Positions 58,969 to 64,000 of a stretch of 64,000 nt of DNA are shown piece by piece. Made by a program: the position numbers and the translations under genes. Source of the DNA: an uncultured Oceanospirillaceae bacterium. Lineage in GTDB: Bacteria; Pseudomonadota; Gammaproteobacteria; Pseudomonadales; Balneatricaceae. Positions within the stretch are counted from its first letter, which is position 1. The number at the start of each line of letters is the position of its first letter. The stretch spans positions 85,049-149,048 of the forward strand of contig CAKZPE010000085.1 in the NCBI GenBank assembly GCA_937138495.1. Direction: 5' to 3'. The notes under the pieces are model-generated. The model did no database searches and was not told where the DNA came from. It saw only the letters and a list, made by a program, of their open reading frames with translations.

Positions 58969-60930
58969 ATGACAAACCCTGACTCCTCCGTTTCAATCAC
59001 CCTGCCAGATAACGCTGTCCACCAGTTTTCCGGCCCGGTCACCGTGATGGAAATAGCCGAAGCAATAGGCCCCGGCCTGGCAAAAAACACATTAGCAGGC
59101 GAGGTAAATGGCCAGCTTTGTGATGCCTGTGACCTGATTACCCATGATGCCCGGGTACGCATCATTACCCCAAACGACAGCGACGGTCAGGCGATTATCC
59201 GCCACTCATGTGCACATATGCTGGGACAGGCCGTTAAGCAGCTTTTTCCCACCGCGAAAATGGTGATTGGTCCTGTGATTGATAATGGCTTTTACTACGA
59301 TATCCGTACTGAGCAGCCAATCTCTATGGCTGACCTGGAAGCCATTGAATCCCGCATGCAAACCCTGATTGCCACCGATTACCCGGTCAAAAAAGAAATC
59401 ACCTCCCGGGAAGATGCCATCGGAATATTCAAAGCCCGTGAAGAAGACTACAAAGTCCAGCTGATTAACGACATGCCGGATGTGCCTGAAGTAGCGCTTT
59501 ACCACCATCAGGAATATATCGATATGTGTCGTGGGCCCCACGTGCCGAATACCCGTTTCCTAAAGCACTTTAAACTGACGAAAACCTCAGGGGCATACTG
59601 GCGGGGCAATTCAGATAACGAACAGCTGCAGAGAATATACGGCACAGCCTGGTCAGATAAAAAAGCACTGCGCGCCTATCTTACTCTGCTGGAAGAAGCA
59701 GAAAAACGCGATCACCGGCGTCTGGGTAAAGCCCTGGATCTGTTCCACTTTTCGGAAGCGGCCCCCGGTGCTGTCTTCTGGCATCCAAAAGGCTGGACCC
59801 TGTTTCAGCAACTGCTCGACTATATGCGCCACCAGCAACACAACGAAGGTTATCAGGAAGTAAACACCCCCGACCTGATGGACCGCAGCCTGTGGGAGAA
59901 ATCCGGCCACTGGCAGAACTACCGCGACCATATGTACACCAACACAACCCCGGATGGCCGCACCTTGGCACTTAAACCCATGAGTTGCCCCGGCAGTGTG
60001 CTTATGTACGACCACGGCTTGAAAAGTTACCGTGACCTGCCCATTCGCATGGCCGAATTTGGCAAAGTGCACCGCTACGAACCCTCTGGCGCCCTACATG
60101 GACTGCTCAGGGTACGGCACTTCACTCAGGACGACGCACATATCTACTGCACCTTAAATCAGGTACAACAAGAGTGCATAAAAGTCATCGAGCTGGTGCT
60201 TTCCATATACCGGGACTTTGGCTTTAACGATGTACACATTAAACTTTCAACACGGCCAGATAACCGGATCGGCGATGATGCCACCTGGGATACTCTGGAA
60301 TCGGCGCTGGTTACCTCACTGCTCAGCCTTTCCTTGCCCTATCAGTTGAATGAAGGCGAAGGTGCGTTCTACGGGCCTAAACTGGAATTCACCCTCCGGG
60401 ACTCCATTGGCCGCGACTGGCAATGCGGCACCCTTCAGGTAGATATGAACCTGCCGGAACGCTTCGGACTTTCGTACATTGACGAACAGGGGGAGCAACA
60501 AACACCGGTCATGCTTCACCGAGCACTGTTTGGCTCACTGGAACGCTTTACCGGCATTCTGATTGAACACTACGCCGGCAAACTGCCTGCCTGGCTGGCA
60601 CCGGTGCAAGTTGCTGTACTGCCGATATCCGATAAATCAAACACCTATGCCGAACAGGTTTATCAAACCTTCAGACAGGCAGGCCTGCGAACAGCATTTG
60701 ATACCGGCCGGGAAAAGATCGGCCATAAAATCCGTCAGCATACCCTCAGCAAAGTGCCCTACATGGTGGTTATCGGCGCACAGGAAAGCGAAACAAAGCG
60801 GATCAGCTTAAGGCTGTTAAACGGTGAGAACATCACGGATCTGACGCTTGAAGAAGCAACAGAATTCCTGAAGAACGCAGCCACCCGCCCAAAACACCCG
60901 GCAAAAATGCTAACCACAGACTATAAGTAA
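58969..60930 (+). CDS. thrS: Threonyl-tRNA synthetase, second copy (ThrS2)
   Basis: A 653-residue class II synthetase. N-terminal TGS domain, editing domain with HSCAHML and MCRGPHVP, and the catalytic core with PMSCPGSVLMYDHG, FTQDDAHIYC and HRALFGSLERFTGIL. Editing residues and zinc ligands (Cys, His, His) are all present, so it is a full enzyme and, unlike many Zur-regulated paralogs, not visibly zinc-free. It lacks the infC-rpmI-rplT neighbours of housekeeping thrS and follows pyrC2 by 121 bases. It is probably a backup made under zinc limitation. Confidence 0.9.
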   Translation: MTNPDSSVSITLPDNAVHQFSGPVTVMEIAEAIGPGLAKNTLAGEVNGQLCDACDLITHDARVRIITPNDSDGQAIIRHSCAHMLGQAVKQLFPTAKMVIGPVIDNGFYYDIRTEQPISMADLEAIESRMQTLIATDYPVKKEITSREDAIGIFKAREEDYKVQLINDMPDVPEVALYHHQEYIDMCRGPHVPNTRFLKHFKLTKTSGAYWRGNSDNEQLQRIYGTAWSDKKALRAYLTLLEEAEKRDHRRLGKALDLFHFSEAAPGAVFWHPKGWTLFQQLLDYMRHQQHNEGYQEVNTPDLMDRSLWEKSGHWQNYRDHMYTNTTPDGRTLALKPMSCPGSVLMYDHGLKSYRDLPIRMAEFGKVHRYEPSGALHGLLRVRHFTQDDAHIYCTLNQVQQECIKVIELVLSIYRDFGFNDVHIKLSTRPDNRIGDDATWDTLESALVTSLLSLSLPYQLNEGEGAFYGPKLEFTLRDSIGRDWQCGTLQVDMNLPERFGLSYIDEQGEQQTPVMLHRALFGSLERFTGILIEHYAGKLPAWLAPVQVAVLPISDKSNTYAEQVYQTFRQAGLRTAFDTGREKIGHKIRQHTLSKVPYMVVIGAQESETKRISLRLLNGENITDLTLEEATEFLKNAATRPKHPAKMLTTDYK

Positions 60931-60941
60931 ACAAACAGACC

Positions 60942-60975
60942 CTTCCTGTCGCAACGCAACACACGCGACGGGAAG
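60942..60975 (+). promoter_or_regulatory. Hairpin between thrS2 and the carbonic anhydrase gene
   Basis: CTTCCTGTCGC and GCGACGGGAAG pair as an 11-base stem with one G-U, around a 12-base loop. It begins 12 bases after the thrS2 stop. No T-run follows, so it is a poor terminator; an RNA-processing or attenuation site is possible. Confidence 0.5.
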
Positions 60976-61063
60976 AACACAAACAGTTATTCATCAGCCC
61001 TGGTGCTGTAAACAGTGCCAGACAGGCAAACCGGACACACCCCATTTACCAAGAGGAGTGAAC

Positions 61064-61624
61064 ATGCTCAGAAAATGCCCCGCAGGCTATTACCCGGACG
61101 TATCAGAAAAAGCCTTCATTGACCCGACAGCCATCATCTGCGGACGGGTAACCATTCAGGACAACGTATTCGTGGGGCCATATGCGGTCATACGTGCGGA
61201 CGAAGTCGATGAAGAAGGCAACATGGAACCTATCATCATTCAACAGGGGTCAAACATTCAGGATGGAGTCGTTATACACTCCAAAGGCGGTGCCGCCGTT
61301 ACCATCGGGGCCCGTACATCCATTGCCCACCGTTCCATCGTACATGGGCCATGCAGCGTGGGTAATGATGTATTTATCGGTTTCAACAGTGTGGTATTTC
61401 GCACCCATATCGGCAACGGCTGTGTCATCCGGCATAACTGCGTGATCGACGGCTTAGACCTGCCAGACGCGTTTCACGTCCCCCCCGTCACAGCCATAGG
61501 GCCTGATTTTGACCTGAACCGTATTGATAAGGTCCCACCGGAATACTCGTCATTCTCAGAATCAGTGGTATCGGCCAACCATGCCCTTGTTGAAGGCTAT
61601 AAGAAACTGGCTAACGAGCTGTAG
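61064..61624 (+). CDS. Gamma-class carbonic anhydrase-like hexapeptide protein
   Basis: A 186-residue left-handed beta-helix protein. ATG 61064 has GAGGAG upstream; the track GTG start is less likely. Hexapeptide turns run through AIICGRVTIQDNVFVGPYAVIRADE, QDGVVIHSK, IAHRSIVHGPCSVGNDVFIGFNSVVF. Metal-binding histidines are in VIHSK, IAHRS and VHGP. It resembles CamH/CcmM-type carbonic anhydrases. In pseudomonads a gamma-CA is part of the Zur regulon with pyrC2 and thrS2, and such enzymes can use iron or cobalt instead of zinc. Third gene of the module. Confidence 0.88.
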   Translation: MLRKCPAGYYPDVSEKAFIDPTAIICGRVTIQDNVFVGPYAVIRADEVDEEGNMEPIIIQQGSNIQDGVVIHSKGGAAVTIGARTSIAHRSIVHGPCSVGNDVFIGFNSVVFRTHIGNGCVIRHNCVIDGLDLPDAFHVPPVTAIGPDFDLNRIDKVPPEYSSFSESVVSANHALVEGYKKLANEL

Positions 61625-61883
61625 CTTCCCAGCAGGACAACGGTCAGGTCTGTCTTAACTGACCTGACCTTTAATCTATGCCCACCGACACCTCAGGATA
61701 CCCCTATACATTTAACCGGGAATTATCAGTATTGTGTCCGGGTTAGAATATTGGGAATGCTGTTGGCGGACGCAGGGATAGCACAACCATCTATAACTTT
61801 GTACGGCCGGGAAGTACTCATGCCACATTTAGCGCATTGATGTCAGGATACGCCCCCTTAGCAGTAAAGCCTGAAGCAACAGA

Positions 61884-62663
61884 TCAGCGACGAGCCTGGC
61901 CTGGCGTCATCTGATAAAACTTTTTAAATGCCCGGGAAAAACTGGACGGATCAGCAAATCCCAGTTCCGCAGCCAGCACCGCTAACGGGTACTTGGTATT
62001 TTGTAACAGAAAACGCGCTTTATGCATCCGCCGTGACATTACATACTGCTGCGGCGTGACACCCAACGTCTGCTGGCACAAATAATAAAAATGACTTTCA
62101 CTGAGATACTGACTTTTCGCCAGCTCCGCATTGGAAGGCGGAGCCGACAACCGCTGATCAATAAAACGGTTTAGCTCAGCGGTATTTAAACGGGTGCCCT
62201 TTAACGGCTGTGTAGCAGAAGAATACTCCTGACACAGCTGCGTCATAAACAGCGAAATCAGCTGGCAGTTAACCTGCCGGCTAACCTGTGTCTCATCACT
62301 GGCCAGCTGATTTGCCGCAAAATCCAGCATCGGCAGTAACTCAGGCTTCAGAGACAGAAACTCGGGCTGACGAAACAGAGTATCTTTAAAGGAAAGGTTA
62401 CAGGCTTGTTCAAGCGCCTGAATAAAAGGATCGACAGGGGCCAGATCAATCACCAGCAACTCACTGTCATCACTCAAACCGGTAAAATAGTGCTCGGCAC
62501 TGCTGGGCACAACAGCAACGGTTCCGTTTGTCAGCTCTCCGGCCCCCTGATTAAATTCACACGCCATCTGACCTTTCCAGCCAATCAGTATCTGTGAAAA
62601 ATCGTGGAGGTGCTGCCCTTTCTGACGGGCAATCAGATTGCGCCTTGCATGACTGTCTGTCAT
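61884..62663 (-). CDS. AraC-family transcriptional regulator
   Basis: A 259-residue regulator with an N-terminal cupin-like ligand domain (QHLHDFSQILIGWKGQMACEF) and a C-terminal double HTH: PPSNAELAKSQYLSESHFYYLCQQTLGVTPQQYVMSRRM and LAVLAAELGFADPSSFSRAFKKFYQMTPGQ. ATG 62663 with a GAGAAG-type site. It is divergent from the OCD-family gene at 62799 and probably regulates it together with the downstream antiporter. Confidence 0.92.
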   Translation of the reverse strand: MTDSHARRNLIARQKGQHLHDFSQILIGWKGQMACEFNQGAGELTNGTVAVVPSSAEHYFTGLSDDSELLVIDLAPVDPFIQALEQACNLSFKDTLFRQPEFLSLKPELLPMLDFAANQLASDETQVSRQVNCQLISLFMTQLCQEYSSATQPLKGTRLNTAELNRFIDQRLSAPPSNAELAKSQYLSESHFYYLCQQTLGVTPQQYVMSRRMHKARFLLQNTKYPLAVLAAELGFADPSSFSRAFKKFYQMTPGQARR

Positions 62664-62798
62664 TTAAAAACTTCTCTGCACGTATGTGCATATTGGGTGA
62701 TCTGCAGAGCCTGAGACAACAACTTCATAGTCTCGGTCAAGTATGCTGAACGTCTTCTGGCTACCATGTGTGAAAGCCTAACAATAAGAGAAGATGTG

Positions 62799-63752
62799 AT
62801 GCAACTGAATGCTAAACAAGTCCGCCAGGCACTGCCCTGGCCACTGTTAATTGAAGCCCTTAACGACATATTTACTAAAAATGTCTGCGCTCCGGTACGT
62901 CATCATCATAGCATCAACGTACCTGATGACCCGGCTGCAACGCTGTTGCTAATGCCCGCCTGGCTGGAAGGTGAATATCTGGGCGTGAAACTGGTCAACG
63001 TTTTTCCCGGCAACAGCTTACGCGGCAAACCGGGCCTGAACAGTCACTATATTCTCTCGTGCGGCAAAACAGGACAGCCGCTGGCACAGCTGGATGCCAA
63101 TGAACTGACGTCTCTGAGAACCGCTGCCGCTTCCGCCATGGCATCCCGGTATTTATCCCGGGAAGACTCCAGCGAACTGCTGATGGTCGGTGCCGGGCGC
63201 ATGGGCCGGAATCTTATTCCTGCCCACATGAGCGTTCGCCCGATCAGCTCAGTGAAAGTTTGGGACCGGAACGAAGACGCGTCCCGGATTCTTGTGGCGG
63301 ATCTGAATGCACAAAACATAGCTGCAGAAGTCTGTGAATTTGATCAGTTGGAAACAGCAGCACGGCAGGCTGACATCATCAGCTGTGCAACCATGGCCAC
63401 CAGCCCTCTGATTAAAGGAGAATGGCTAAAACCCGGCGCGCACCTTGATCTGGTGGGCAGCTTCACCCCGACCATGCGCGAAACAGACAACACCGCCATG
63501 CAGATCAGCGCGGTATTCGTGGATGTACGTGCCGGTGCGCTTGCAGAAACCGGCGATCTGATCATTCCAATCAGTGAAGGGGCTATCACCGAAGACAAGA
63601 TTATTGCTGAGTTTACCGAGCTGTGCAGCGGTAAACACACAGGGCGATCGGCTCTGCCTGATCCCGACGATGCCATTACCTTATTCAAAGCGGTCGGAGA
63701 CTCCAGAGAAGACCTTGCCGCATCAATACTGGCCTACCAGCGTTCAGTTTGA
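62799..63752 (+). CDS. Second ornithine cyclodeaminase / mu-crystallin family protein
   Basis: A 317-residue NAD(P)-dependent enzyme starting at ATG 62799 (MQLNAKQVRQALPW); the track's earlier 11 residues lack support. The N-terminal substrate segment includes PVRHHHSINVPDD and YLGVKLVNVFPGN (Lys), and the Rossmann motif is LLMVGAGRMGRNLIPAHM. Near 255 VRAGALAETGDLIIPI matches the family end. It is only distantly similar to the copy at 50.5 kb, so not a duplicate. It is followed by an NhaC-type transporter gene, so it may act on an imported amine or amino acid. Confidence 0.87.
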   Translation: MQLNAKQVRQALPWPLLIEALNDIFTKNVCAPVRHHHSINVPDDPAATLLLMPAWLEGEYLGVKLVNVFPGNSLRGKPGLNSHYILSCGKTGQPLAQLDANELTSLRTAAASAMASRYLSREDSSELLMVGAGRMGRNLIPAHMSVRPISSVKVWDRNEDASRILVADLNAQNIAAEVCEFDQLETAARQADIISCATMATSPLIKGEWLKPGAHLDLVGSFTPTMRETDNTAMQISAVFVDVRAGALAETGDLIIPISEGAITEDKIIAEFTELCSGKHTGRSALPDPDDAITLFKAVGDSREDLAASILAYQRSV

Positions 63753-63858
63753 GACAGACTGCTTGCCCTAAGCAGCCTTTCGGGGGCGCATCTCTGATGT
63801 CCCCCATTTTTACCACAATAAAAACAAATCTGGCGATGACTGCCTCAGGAGCTTCCCA

Positions 63859-64000
63859 ATGAATGAAAGCACTTCACCCAAAATAGCGGTTCCCAGCCTT
63901 GGAGTCGCACTGATTCCAATTGTGCTGACAATCGGACTGCTGGGTATCCAAATATTCTATTACGATGACTTTACCCCCCACATTGCACTGGCAATCGGTT
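63859..64000 (+). CDS. NhaC-type Na+/H+ antiporter, N-terminal part, runs off the window
   Basis: Open at the right edge: 47 codons from ATG 63859, with AGGAG seven bases upstream. MNESTSPKIAVPSLGVALIPIVLTIGLLGIQIF reads as the first helix of NhaC-family transporters (PSLGxALIPI is typical). NhaC proteins next to metabolic genes can act as Na+-coupled amino-acid or malate-lactate exchangers. Same direction as the OCD-family gene, 106 bases after it, so perhaps one operon. Confidence 0.65.
   Translation, partial: MNESTSPKIAVPSLGVALIPIVLTIGLLGIQIFYYDDFTPHIALAIG

Overview
The window looks like chromosomal DNA of a free-living, probably marine gammaproteobacterium, perhaps near the Oceanospirillales. 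That is inferred from the gene set (TRAP transporter, Na+/H+ antiporters, UbiT/UbiU/UbiV, SHP-type cytochrome operon, Zur-type zinc-sparing paralogs) and from moderate GC with normal Shine-Dalgarno sites; nothing here fixes the genus. I found no rRNA, tRNA, CRISPR array, phage or insertion sequence. It reads as an accessory-rich but vertically coherent chromosome segment.

Layout, left to right. 1-2.1 kb: 5' part of a type I secretion ABC transporter and a CPA1 Na+/H+ antiporter. 2.2-9.0 kb: a catabolic locus with a TRAP transporter, a LysR regulator, a 3-hydroxyacid dehydrogenase and a split transketolase. 9.3-12.9 kb: a secreted metallo-beta-lactamase-fold protein, ManC and a cysteine-synthase-like PLP enzyme. 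13.4-21.9 kb: a signalling island with a PhnD-like binding protein, a histidine kinase and three response regulators (degenerate HD-GYP, GGDEF-EAL, Hpt). Related motifs lie 100-140 bp upstream of each response regulator gene. 22-24.5 kb: acetyltransferase, aldo/keto reductase and secreted nuclease. 24.6-28.3 kb: PuuA/PuuB-type polyamine genes with a divergent HTH regulator. 28.3-29.9 kb: a LysR/SDR divergent pair.

30-31.6 kb: a cytochrome b561 - SHP - diheme cytochrome c operon preceded by a PmrA/QseB-type direct repeat; the second haem site of the diheme cytochrome is CXXCN instead of CXXCH. 31.8-33.2 kb: two lipoproteins. 33.6-36.3 kb: a thiol-redox cluster (CPVC thioredoxin-fold protein, secreted protein, DUF2024 protein, CPAC redoxin, MarR regulator with a C-terminal cysteine cluster) with TAGTTA inverted repeats in front. 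36.4-39.0 kb: ubiT divergent from ubiUV, for O2-independent ubiquinone synthesis, around a perfect FNR/Anr box. 39-43 kb: YegD-like Hsp70 and an OsmC-YcaO fusion.

43-50.5 kb: an unknown protein, an autotransporter GDSL esterase, a cadherin-repeat protein with near-identical 312-bp repeats, and a cytoplasmic-looking beta-helix protein. 50.5-53.6 kb: a DSD1-family PLP enzyme and an ornithine-cyclodeaminase-family reductase with a divergent LysR, recalling part of beta-hydroxyaspartate metabolism. 53.8-56.9 kb: a membrane diguanylate cyclase, a 55-aa membrane protein missing from the ORF track, and a formate/nitrite-type channel. 57.3-61.6 kb: a textbook-looking Zur box followed by pyrC2, thrS2 and a gamma-carbonic anhydrase, a zinc-starvation module. 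61.9-64 kb: AraC regulator, second ornithine-cyclodeaminase-family enzyme and the start of an NhaC-type antiporter.

All functional calls come from reading motifs and gene order; no database search was possible. Start codons were moved from the ORF-track positions wherever a ribosome-binding site or family alignment supported it.
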